Source: Nitrospiraceae bacterium
Lineage (GTDB): Bacteria > Nitrospirota > Nitrospiria > Nitrospirales > Nitrospiraceae
DNA length: 7,941 nt
Direction: 5' to 3'
Assembly (NCBI GenBank): GCA_011391455.1
Contig: JAABQN010000087.1
Span: 1-7,941 of the forward strand
This document shows, one piece after another, positions 1-6,061 of this stretch. The notes under the pieces are model-generated. The model did not search any database. It worked only from the letters and a program-made list of their open reading frames with translations, and had not been told where the DNA came from. The first letter of the stretch is position 1; each line of letters starts with the position of its first letter. The translations under genes were made by a program, and so were the position numbers.

Positions 1-717
1 GAGGGTGGCAGCATTATGGTGGCGGTGCGGCAGGAGAGCCAGACGCTCGCCGCGGTCTCTGTGCGCGATACCGGGCCCGGTATTCCACCGGAGTTTCTCG
101 ATCAGATATTCGACCCGTTCTTTCGAGTGAAGCAGGTACGGAGCGGAATAAAAGGGCTTGGCTTGGGCCTGTCGATCGTGCGGACGTTGGTGGAGTTGCA
201 AGGTGGGACGATCGCCGCACGGAGTGAACCGGGGCTGGGCGCGGAACTGTGTTTCACGATTCCATTGTATCCCGCGAAGGCGTCTCCACTTGATCGGACA
301 TCGGCAGACGCGCCTCGTATCCTCGTTGTTGACGCCGATCCGGATATTCGTCAGCTCTTACAGGATCGTTTGCGAGCTAAGGGATATCGTGTCCAGTCGG
401 CAGTTGACGGGATCCGAGCGCTGGAAGCGGTTCAAGCCGAGACGTTCGAAGGCATGATTTTGGATATCAATATTTCCTCTATGGATGGCCTGTTGGTACT
501 TCAGCAGATTCGAAAATGGGATCAGCAAATTCCAATAGTGATGATCACGGCGTCAGATTCCAAAGAGTTGGCGGTTCGGGCGATCGGCATGGGTGCGCAG
601 GCCTATATGCTGAAGCCATTCGATGTCGATGAACTGCAACGGGTTGCTGATTATTGGTTTCAGCCTTTTGAGCGACCGCCATTGGAGCCTGCAGGGGTGT
701 CGAGTACGCATCGGTGA
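1..717 (+). CDS. Hybrid sensor histidine kinase/response regulator, 3' part only
   Basis: The reading frame is open from the first base, so the true start and the sensor and dimerisation regions lie upstream of the window. Seen directly: a GHKL ATPase domain in the first ~85 codons, with the G1 box DTGPGIP (from base 67), the F box FDPFFRV, the G2 box GLGLGLSIV, and a final beta region ending in CFTIPL. A ~15-residue linker leads to a receiver domain (about codons 106-220). It has the phospho-acceptor Asp in ILDINISSMDG, the conserved Thr in VMITA and the Lys-Pro of MLKPFD. Known for this family: the kinase autophosphorylates on His and relays to an Asp; a C-terminal receiver often passes the phosphate on or modulates the kinase. 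The first acidic motif reads VDADPD, so the second of the usual Asp pair is Ala. The signal sensed cannot be deduced. It is probably co-transcribed with the outer-membrane gene that follows 17 bases later. Confidence 0.93.
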   Translation, partial: EGGSIMVAVRQESQTLAAVSVRDTGPGIPPEFLDQIFDPFFRVKQVRSGIKGLGLGLSIVRTLVELQGGTIAARSEPGLGAELCFTIPLYPAKASPLDRTSADAPRILVVDADPDIRQLLQDRLRAKGYRVQSAVDGIRALEAVQAETFEGMILDINISSMDGLLVLQQIRKWDQQIPIVMITASDSKELAVRAIGMGAQAYMLKPFDVDELQRVADYWFQPFERPPLEPAGVSSTHR

Positions 718-724
718 GCGAGAT

Positions 725-731
725 GAGGAGG
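725..731 (+). promoter_or_regulatory. Shine-Dalgarno of the FadL-family gene
   Basis: GAGGAGG lies 3 bases before ATG 735 and 9 bases before the in-frame ATG 741. It argues against the longer in-frame starts at GTG 714 and ATG 723, which lie upstream of it. Either 735 or 741 could be used, and the two products differ by only two residues. Confidence 0.6.
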
Positions 732-734
732 CGT

Positions 735-2129
735 ATGACCATGAGAGCCGGGGGCAGGGGTTGGAAGACTGGATCGGCTTTTCGGACGTGGGTATTGCGG
801 ACCTATGTAATAGGGCTTTGTTTGGCATCTTTGCCGGGGTTGGCGTCAGCACAGGTGCCTCGTATTCAAGGGCAGGGAAGCGCCGCGTCCGCGATGAGCA
901 ATGCCTTTGCCGCCCAAGCCGACGACCCTTCGGCGCTTCATTACAACCCGGCAGGGATGACGCAGTTGCAGGGGATTCAATTCATGGCAGGGGCGCTCGC
1001 ATCGGGTGGATCGACGAATTTCACCAGCCTGACAGGCGTAACAGCTCGTGGTGACCGGAACGGGAGTGCAGCCTGGCCACCTCCCGGCCATATGTACATC
1101 ACCGCGAACTTGAAAAGTCTTGGAGTGACGGCGTTGGGAGACCTTTCTGTCGGAATTGGTCTGACTGTCCCCTTTGGCTCGCTGACTCGCTGGCCCAACG
1201 AGGGGCCGTTCAGATCGGCCACGACCTTTAGCGCGCTGCCGCTTTTGAATATCAAGCCGACCCTTGCCTACAAGGTCACGGAGAACCTTTCACTCGGGCT
1301 TGGTGCGGATATCTATACGTTCAGCGGACTCATCGGCGAAGGTCATGCCGAAAGACAGGCCATTCCCGTTGATGGGGTGAAAACGGAACTCAATGGGAAA
1401 GACACCGCAGCTGGTTTCAATGCCAGTCTGTTGTATACGGCATTGCGCAATGACGATGGAAAGCCGCTGGCAAACATCGGGATCGTCTACCGGAGTCAAG
1501 CGACCTTGCGCCTGAGCGGTGCATTACTGGCGAATGGAGCCAAAGTATCCGATGCCAACGCCACGCTGGTCTTACCCCAAATCATTACGGGAGCGATTGC
1601 AATCTGGCCTATTCGAACGAACAAACGTGAATGGAAATTGGAAATGGACGTCGATTATGTAAGATGGAAATCAGTTCGGAATCTCGATGTGACCTTGGGG
1701 GATGGGATGACGATCGCACAGCCGCAGAATTGGCGGAGCACCTACGCCGTGATGCTGGGAACCGAATACAAGTGGCTGGCGCTTGAATCGCTCCCGAATT
1801 GGGAGGTGGCGCTGAGGGGTGGTTATACCAATCAGCAAAATCAAATACCTGATGAAACCTATGACCCTGGGATTCCTTCTTCGGATCTTCACGTCGTGGG
1901 GGGAGGGCTCGGATTGTTGTGCAAGGAGCAGGGGTCGTTTCTGGGTCTGATGCGCTGTGGAGATATCGGTCTAGGCTCGCTGAAGCCCAAAGCAATCGGA
2001 CTCGACCTTGCGTTTCAAGCAGGGCTCTACGAGGACCGTACGGTACAGGGCAATCGCAATCCGACCATCGATGGAATCTACAGAACCACATTGTATCTGG
2101 GTAGTGCGACGATTCGAATGGTCTATTAG
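735..2129 (+). CDS. FadL/OmpP1/TodX-family outer-membrane transport protein
   Basis: The product is 464 residues, normal for a FadL-type 14-strand beta-barrel. With the start at 735, residues 17-39 form a signal peptide: a basic N region, then WVLRTYVIGLCLASLPGL, cleaved after ASA-39. The mature start runs into the family's N-terminal 'hatch' signature: a Gly/Ala-rich stretch, then ADDPSALHYNPAGMT (residues ~62-76). The body alternates polar and hydrophobic residues as barrel strands do. The chain ends in TIRMVY, an aromatic C terminus expected for insertion by the BAM machinery. Known for the family: passive uptake of hydrophobic substrates (long-chain fatty acids, aromatic hydrocarbons) across the outer membrane; the substrate here is unknown. 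Cys396 and Cys408 flank a short segment and could form a disulfide in an external loop (inference). It starts 17 bases after the upstream kinase and is probably in the same transcript. The stop codon's last base is the first base of a palindromic repeat element. Confidence 0.88.
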   Translation: MTMRAGGRGWKTGSAFRTWVLRTYVIGLCLASLPGLASAQVPRIQGQGSAASAMSNAFAAQADDPSALHYNPAGMTQLQGIQFMAGALASGGSTNFTSLTGVTARGDRNGSAAWPPPGHMYITANLKSLGVTALGDLSVGIGLTVPFGSLTRWPNEGPFRSATTFSALPLLNIKPTLAYKVTENLSLGLGADIYTFSGLIGEGHAERQAIPVDGVKTELNGKDTAAGFNASLLYTALRNDDGKPLANIGIVYRSQATLRLSGALLANGAKVSDANATLVLPQIITGAIAIWPIRTNKREWKLEMDVDYVRWKSVRNLDVTLGDGMTIAQPQNWRSTYAVMLGTEYKWLALESLPNWEVALRGGYTNQQNQIPDETYDPGIPSSDLHVVGGGLGLLCKEQGSFLGLMRCGDIGLGSLKPKAIGLDLAFQAGLYEDRTVQGNRNPTIDGIYRTTLYLGSATIRMVY

Positions 2130-2260
2130 CAGGACGCTGAAAAAGCCCACCAGCGTAAGAAGAGCGTTATTTGGTTTGTTTGGTCTGTCTCGTTTGTTTG
2201 GTTAAACCAGATAGACCAGATGAACCAGATAAACAAAACAAACCGCATTGAGCATCCTGC
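2129..2260. repeat. 132-bp palindromic element: REP/MITE-like ends around a 9-bp tandem-repeat hairpin
   Basis: The outer ends are imperfect inverted repeats: GCAGGACGCTGAAAAAG on the left, and on the right GCATTGAGCATCCTGC, whose reverse complement begins GCAGGATGCTC. The core is a long hairpin pairing 2171-2203 with 2205-2237. Of 33 positions, 23 are Watson-Crick, 7 are G-T (G-U in plus-strand RNA) and 3 are mismatches. The left arm is a 9-bp tandem: TTGGTTTGT, TTGGTCTGT, CTCGTTTGT, TTGGTTAAA. The right arm is also a 9-bp tandem: ACCAGATAG, ACCAGATGA, ACCAGATAA, ACAAAACAA. The element begins on the last base of the fadL-like stop codon. It has no coding content and no terminal T-run, so it is not a classic terminator. 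I recall similar GCAGGATGCTGAAAAAG-type ends as dispersed repeats in Nitrospira genomes, but cannot check this. Confidence 0.72.
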
Positions 2261-2469
2261 CAAATGCTTTTCTTCATTCGCCTAGCGCTCCGCAAAAGTC
2301 AGTGACGCCATCCTCTCACTGATTGATTCGTAAGCTTTTTCAATTTCCAATGGAATCAACTGTTCGGGACTCTCCCGAAGCATCACTGTGGGGTTCATCA
2401 CTGCGTAAAGTTCTATATGGAAAAATGGCACGGTTGGATGGAGACTGGAAAGACAAAGTTCACTTACGC
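2261..2469. other. Stretch without a confident gene
   Basis: It lies between the palindromic element and the secreted-protein gene. No RNA gene, mobile element or clear terminator is seen. The only notable reading frame is a minus-strand one (2282-2473), listed separately at low confidence. The plus-strand frames here have no recognisable protein features. Confidence 0.4.
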
Positions 2470-2473
2470 TCAC
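2282..2473 (-). CDS. Possible small hypothetical protein, doubtful
   Basis: This is a 63-codon frame starting with GTG at 2473. The GTG overlaps the TGA of the upstream secreted-protein gene in a GTGA arrangement, the type used for translational coupling in the operon to its right. The C-terminal half (PEQLIPLEIEKAYESISERM and beyond) could form an amphipathic Glu/Lys-rich helix. I recognise no family. There is no independent Shine-Dalgarno, and the N-terminal third looks non-coding. It could be a real coupled microprotein, a decayed gene end, or a chance frame. Confidence 0.22.
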   Translation of the reverse strand: MSVSELCLSSLHPTVPFFHIELYAVMNPTVMLRESPEQLIPLEIEKAYESISERMASLTFAER

Positions 2474-2763
2474 TCACTCACTCCGATTGGGCAGGGAACC
2501 GATAAAGGTCTAGAGAGTGCCTTCATACCTCTAACACATTCCGATTTCTTGTCAGGCTTATCCTTATCTTCCTTCTTTGCTCCCTCAACTTTCTTCATCA
2601 CATCCTCACTAGCGGGCGGCTTCTGGTCAGCCCCCTTTGCCACTGGTGGGGATTGGTCTCCTTCCTTGGGCGATTGTTCTGCAGCCAGCGCCGAATGCGT
2701 TGCAATCAAGAATGTCCCAAGACTTGCGAAGATCACGAAGCAAAGTGGAAGACCTTTAAGCAT
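2470..2763 (-). CDS. Small secreted Lys/Pro-rich protein, unknown function
   Basis: The product is 97 residues. It opens with a clear Sec signal peptide (MLK, a hydrophobic core from residue 5 to 21, then HSALA cleaved after residue 27). The mature ~70 residues are very hydrophilic and low-complexity: an acidic/Pro segment with a loosely repeated DQSPPVAKGADQKPP (37-50), then a Lys-dense run KKEDKDKPDKK (63-73), then a tail with two Cys (76 and 91). No lipobox is seen at the cleavage site. The start is supported by GGAGAG 7 bases upstream of the ATG and by a TTGACA-type promoter about 30-55 bases upstream. I do not recognise the family; an exported, disordered periplasmic protein is the reasonable inference. 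The stop codon lies within a short GAGT tandem repeat (2470-2483). It is monocistronic, or possibly followed by a doubtful overlapping frame. The longer plus-strand frame across this region lacks any protein feature, so I prefer the minus strand. Confidence 0.7.
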   Translation of the reverse strand: MLKGLPLCFVIFASLGTFLIATHSALAAEQSPKEGDQSPPVAKGADQKPPASEDVMKKVEGAKKEDKDKPDKKSECVRGMKALSRPLSVPCPIGVSE

Positions 2764-2789
2764 GGTGAGTCTCTCCAGGGTAAAAAAGA

Positions 2790-2818
2790 ATTTTGCAATA
2801 AGAAAAATTATATGTCAA
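2790..2818 (-). promoter_or_regulatory. Sigma-70-type promoter of the secreted-protein gene
   Basis: Read on the minus strand: a perfect -35 TTGACA (2818-2813), a 17-base spacer, and a -10 CAAAAT (2795-2790, 4 of 6 consensus). Transcription would start near 2783, about 20 bases before the ATG, leaving room for the GGAGAG site. A perfect TATAAT (2812-2807) directly abuts the -35 but has no properly spaced -35 of its own. Confidence 0.55.
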
Positions 2819-2836
2819 CAGGATCTGAGGGAGAGC

Positions 2837-2863
2837 AGTGCGTCGATTCGGATGGTGTATTAA
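2837..2863 (+). pseudogene. Relic of the 3' end of a second fadL-like gene
   Basis: These 27 bases read SASIRMVY-stop. They align base for base with the last 9 codons of the fadL-like gene at 2103-2129 (SATIRMVY-stop), with 23 of 27 identities. The differences are two synonymous third-base changes, one Thr-to-Ser change and a stop-codon change (TAG to TAA). No homology continues upstream, where the promoter of the minus-strand secreted-protein gene sits. The likeliest reading is that a neighbouring paralogue was deleted except for its extreme 3' end. A short gene-conversion or recombination footprint is an alternative. It cannot be functional as a protein. Confidence 0.55.
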
Positions 2864-2890
2864 CCGGCGCGACTAGCGGGACGGATGAAA

Positions 2891-2949
2891 GTTCGAGGTT
2901 CGAAGTTCGAGGTTTTCTGAACTTCGAACCCAGAACTTCGAACCTCGAA
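2891..2949. repeat. Heptanucleotide-repeat hairpin (GTTCGAR / GAACYTC)
   Basis: This is 59 bases in strict 7-base register. Left units are GTTCGAG, GTTCGAA, GTTCGAG, then the turn GTTTTCT. Right units are GAACTTC, GAACCCA, GAACTTC, GAACCTC, then GAA. The outer arms (2892-2908 and 2933-2949) are perfect 17-base inverted repeats. It ends one base before the stop codon of alr, so it would be the first structure transcribed after alr. There is no good T-run beyond it, so terminator function is only a possibility. Confidence 0.85.
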
Positions 2950-4104
2950 TTACGGATTGCGCGCGTCTCGCGCAGCGGATTCGTACAGACGTGGAACGCG
3001 GGAGCCTATCCCACAGAGGACTTCATAGGGGATGGTGCCAATCCAGTCGGCCACTTCGTCCGCCCAGATCGATTCCTGTCCTTGCCGGCCTATCAATGTG
3101 ACGGTCTCACCGACTTGCACTGATGCGATGTCTGTGACATCCACCATGATCATATCCATACAGACAAGACCGGCGATGGGGGCGCGGCGTCCCTGAATCA
3201 AGACCGATCCGCGATGGGAGAGCCGACGGCTATAGCCGTCGGCATAACCGATCGGTAGTACCGCAATGCGGGTCTGTCGTTTTGCGGTGAATGTCTTGTT
3301 ATAGCTCACCGTGGCCCCTTGCGGAATGGTCCGCAGTTGGGCAACCGTGGTTCGAAGTGAGAGGACTGGTCTGAGGTCGGGATCTGGGATTGTGGCCGGC
3401 AAGGTATGGTACCCGTACAGCATGATACCGGGGCGCACGAGCGAAAAGTGCGCATGGGGAAACCTGACGATAGCGGCGCTGTTTGCCGCATGTACCAACG
3501 GAATTGTGAATCCACGTTGCCGCATCTGTTCCAGCAGGGCTTGAAATGCCGCAATCTGTCGTTCCGTATAGTCGCTGTCTGATCCGTCTGCATCGGCAAG
3601 ATGGGTCATCATGCCCTCAACCTGAAGATGGCTGAGCAAGAGTGGGTTATCAAGGACTGCGAGCAGCTCTTCCGGAGAAAATCCCAACCGGCCCATCCCG
3701 GTCTCGACCTTGAGGTGAATCGGGTAGGGGGCTGGATGTGAAAGAGCGGCTTTCGCCAAGGTTGGAAGGATAGGCCCATCGCTGACAACCGGGGTGAGCC
3801 GGTGAGCAATCAGGTCAGGTATTTGTTCTTCAAAGAGCGCTCCCAGAACGACGATTGATTCTGAGAGCCCGGCTTGGCGGAGTGCGATCCCTTCGTCGAG
3901 AGAGGCAACGGCAAATTGTCCAATGTTCTGGCGGGCAAGTGACTGAGCGATCTCGACCGCTCCATGTCCGTACGCATTGGCCTTGACGATCGCCATGACC
4001 TCACAGCCAGGAGACAGGTAGCGCTTGATGCGAGAGAGATTATGGGCAAGTGCCGCGAGATTGACGGTGGCGTAGGTAGGTAACAAGGTCGAAATTGAGG
4101 TCAC
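2950..4104 (-). CDS. alr: Alanine racemase (PLP-dependent)
   Basis: The product is 384 residues, the usual length for Alr. It interconverts L- and D-alanine in the cytoplasm for peptidoglycan synthesis. Seen: the N-terminal TIM-barrel domain with the PLP lysine in AIVKANAYGHG (Lys41); phosphate/barrel motifs KVETGMGRLGF (132-142) and HAANSAA (205-211); the second catalytic base Tyr287 in IGYADGY; the substrate-site VCMDM (314-318); and the C-terminal signature YEVLCGIGSRVPR (360-372). Both catalytic residues are present, so the enzyme should be active. The start is GTG 4104; its GTGA overlaps the TGA of frr, implying translational coupling. There is only a weak GGAAG just upstream, and the first residues lead directly into the conserved YATVNLAALAHN. 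It is the last gene of the rpsB operon, where uppS or other genes more often follow frr. Confidence 0.97.
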   Translation of the reverse strand: MTSISTLLPTYATVNLAALAHNLSRIKRYLSPGCEVMAIVKANAYGHGAVEIAQSLARQNIGQFAVASLDEGIALRQAGLSESIVVLGALFEEQIPDLIAHRLTPVVSDGPILPTLAKAALSHPAPYPIHLKVETGMGRLGFSPEELLAVLDNPLLLSHLQVEGMMTHLADADGSDSDYTERQIAAFQALLEQMRQRGFTIPLVHAANSAAIVRFPHAHFSLVRPGIMLYGYHTLPATIPDPDLRPVLSLRTTVAQLRTIPQGATVSYNKTFTAKRQTRIAVLPIGYADGYSRRLSHRGSVLIQGRRAPIAGLVCMDMIMVDVTDIASVQVGETVTLIGRQGQESIWADEVADWIGTIPYEVLCGIGSRVPRLYESAARDARNP

Positions 4105-4664
4105 ACTTCCATGATTTCTTGTTCTTTTTTCTTTACCACGTCATCGATTTTTTGAATGTACTGGTCGGTCAGCTTCTGAGTGTCGGCTTCGGACTTTCGC
4201 AGTTCGTCTTCCGTTAACTTGGCATCCTTTTGCAGTTTCTTCAACTCTTCGTTGGCATCTCGACGAAACCCTCGTATGACGACTTTCGTATCTTCACCGT
4301 GTTTTTTGCAGATCTTGCTGAGTTCCTTGCGCCGTTCTTCGGTGAGCGGCGGAAGGGGAACGCGAATGAGCTTTCCATCGTTGGACGGAGTGATGCCGAG
4401 GCCCGATCCCGCCAGGGCCTTTTCGATTTCTTTAATCAACGCAGGCTCCCACGGCTGGATAGTGATAAGGCGGGCCTCCGGAGTTGAAATACTGGCGACC
4501 TGTTTCAGCGGGGTCATCGTGCCATAGTAGTCGACCCGCACGCCGTCGAAGAGGGCGACCGACGCCCGTCCTGTCCGCAAGCCTGACAAATCACGCTTGA
4601 GATGCTCCAGTGCGGACTCCATCTTTTCCATGACCTTTTGATGTATGGCAGCAGGGTTGGACAT
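4101..4664 (-). CDS. frr: Ribosome recycling factor
   Basis: The product is 187 residues, close to the standard ~185. With EF-G it splits post-termination ribosomes into subunits. Seen: domain I helices with LRTGRAS (29-35), the domain II beta-sandwich region (YYGTMTPLKQVASIS, 46-60; ITIQPWEP, 67-74), the hinge to PLPPLTEERRKEL (103-115), and the highly conserved VVIRGFRRDANEELKK (128-143) with the basic residues that contact 23S rRNA. The final long helix ends in a Lys/Glu-rich coil. The ATG at 4664 has GGGGAG six bases upstream. The gene starts 18 bases after pyrH ends, and its TGA overlaps the GTG of alr. Confidence 0.98.
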   Translation of the reverse strand: MSNPAAIHQKVMEKMESALEHLKRDLSGLRTGRASVALFDGVRVDYYGTMTPLKQVASISTPEARLITIQPWEPALIKEIEKALAGSGLGITPSNDGKLIRVPLPPLTEERRKELSKICKKHGEDTKVVIRGFRRDANEELKKLQKDAKLTEDELRKSEADTQKLTDQYIQKIDDVVKKKEQEIMEV

Positions 4665-4682
4665 GAGAGACTCCCCGGAATA

Positions 4683-5408
4683 TCAGCGGCGATCGGGGGT
4701 GACAATGGTTCCGATCGCTTCGCCGGTGGCGATGCGTTTGAAGTTGCCTTGTTCCTTCAGGTTGAACACGATGAGCGGAAGGTTGTTATCCATGCAGAGG
4801 CTGATGGCTGTGGCGTCCATCACTTTCAAGTTCTGATTCAAGATCGAGAGAAATGAGATGGTCTGATATTTCTTGGCGGTGGGATTCTTGACAGGGTCGG
4901 CATCGTAGATGCCATCGACCTTGGTCCCTTTCATGATGACCTGGGCGCCGATCTCCATCGCCCTGAGCGCTGCTGCGGTATCGGTTGAGAAGTAAGGGTT
5001 TCCCGTGCCGCCCGCGAAGATGACGACGCGTTTTTTCTCAAGATGGCGAATGGCGCGCCGGCGGATATACCCCTCGGCCAGCTGGCGCATTTCGATTGCG
5101 GACTGGACTCGGGTGATAACGCCGGCGCGCTCGAGCGCATTTTGGAGAGCTAATGCATTGAGTACGGTTGCGAGCATCCCCATGTAGTCTGCGGAGGCGC
5201 GTTCCATGCCGGACGCGCTGGCGGCAATACCGCGGAAGATATTGCCGCCGCCGATGACCACGGCGACTTCGATGTCGAGCGCCACGACGGAGGCGATTTC
5301 CGAAGCGAGGCCTTCAAGGATGGATGGTTGGATGCCGTAGCCCTGCTCACCGGCCAACATCTCTCCGCTCACTTTGAGGAGGATGCGCCGATAGTTGGCA
5401 GAGCTCAT
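4683..5408 (-). CDS. pyrH: UMP kinase
   Basis: The product is 241 residues, typical of bacterial hexameric UMP kinase (amino-acid-kinase fold), which makes UDP from UMP and ATP. Seen: the N-terminal nucleotide-binding KVSGEML (12-18), GGGNIFRG (53-60), the UMP/regulatory region around SADYMGMLATVLNALALQ, the GGTGNPYFSTDTAAALRA motif (~131-148) and KGTKVDGIYDADP near residue 160. The ATG at 5408 overlaps the tsf stop as ATGA, so translation is probably coupled to tsf. It stands in the widely conserved rpsB-tsf-pyrH-frr order, which ties pyrimidine nucleotide supply to ribosome production. No key residue appears missing. Confidence 0.98.
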   Translation of the reverse strand: MSSANYRRILLKVSGEMLAGEQGYGIQPSILEGLASEIASVVALDIEVAVVIGGGNIFRGIAASASGMERASADYMGMLATVLNALALQNALERAGVITRVQSAIEMRQLAEGYIRRRAIRHLEKKRVVIFAGGTGNPYFSTDTAAALRAMEIGAQVIMKGTKVDGIYDADPVKNPTAKKYQTISFLSILNQNLKVMDATAISLCMDNNLPLIVFNLKEQGNFKRIATGEAIGTIVTPDRR

Positions 5409-6001
5409 GCTTCGCCTAATTGGTACCGTGTAAAGCGGCGAATGTTCATGTTCTCACCGATTTTTGCAATCTTCAGCGCAAGGAGATCCTTAATGGTGAC
5501 GGCGGGATCCTTGACGAAGGACTGCTCAATCAAGCAGCTTTCCTGAATGAACTTTTCCAGCTTGCCATCGACGATTTTCGGCCATGCAGCCGGGGGTTTG
5601 CCCATTTCTTTGGCCTGTCCCTCATAAATCGATCGCTCTTTCTCGATGAGCGAAGCGGGAATCTCCTCCCGTTTGACATAGGAGGGCTTCCCGGCAGCGA
5701 CCTGGAGGGCCAGATCGTTGACGAACGATTTAAACTCTTCATTACGGGCCACGAAGTCGGTTTCACAGTTGACCTCGATGAGCACACCGATTTTCCCGCC
5801 CATGTGGATATAGGCATGCACGAGACCTTGGTTGGTCTCGCGGCCGGACTTTTTCAGCGCGGCGGCCAAGCCTTTTTGGCGCAGATAGTCGATGGCCTTC
5901 TCCATATCGTCGCTATTCTCGGTGAGCGCTTTCTGGCAATCGAGGATGCCGGCGCCGGTTTTTTCTCTCAGTTCTTTGACTAGCTGACTTGATCCAGCCA
6001 T
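5405..6001 (-). CDS. tsf: Elongation factor Ts, short form
   Basis: EF-Ts catalyses GDP release from EF-Tu. The product is 198 residues, well under the ~280 of the E. coli protein and like the short forms known in Thermus and some other phyla. Seen: the N-terminal UBA-like domain LVKELREKTGAGILDCQKAL (7-26), the EF-Tu-contact signature CETDFVARNEEF (79-90), and a core region ending in MNIRRFTRYQLGEA. A second full core subdomain is lacking, which matches the short class and does not indicate truncation, because the C-terminal closing segment is present. The ATG at 6001 has AAGGA nine bases upstream. It begins 60 bases after the end of rpsB and its TGA overlaps the pyrH start. Confidence 0.97.
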   Translation of the reverse strand: MAGSSQLVKELREKTGAGILDCQKALTENSDDMEKAIDYLRQKGLAAALKKSGRETNQGLVHAYIHMGGKIGVLIEVNCETDFVARNEEFKSFVNDLALQVAAGKPSYVKREEIPASLIEKERSIYEGQAKEMGKPPAAWPKIVDGKLEKFIQESCLIEQSFVKDPAVTIKDLLALKIAKIGENMNIRRFTRYQLGEA

Positions 6002-6061
6002 ACGTGACGGTCCTTCTTGATCAACAGTGAGTAATGTTGTCGAAGCCTGCGATGTCCGGCG

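Noticed and set aside
714..734. Longer starts (GTG 714, ATG 723) for the FadL-family gene
   Set aside because: They lie upstream of the only good ribosome binding site and add nothing to the signal peptide.
1609..2091. Minus-strand 160-codon frame opposite the fadL-like gene
   Set aside because: It is a shadow of the barrel gene; Arg/Ser/Pro-rich translation without any domain.
2129..2260. Palindrome read as an intrinsic terminator
   Set aside because: The stem is not GC-rich and has no T-run on either strand immediately after it.
2417..2863. Plus-strand 148-codon frame across the secreted-protein gene
   Set aside because: It is antisense to a frame with a clear signal peptide, promoter and ribosome binding site. 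Only its last nine codons are meaningful, as a FadL-family relic.
5420..5983. Plus-strand 187-codon frame opposite tsf
   Set aside because: It is an exact shadow of the conserved EF-Ts gene, with no protein family features.
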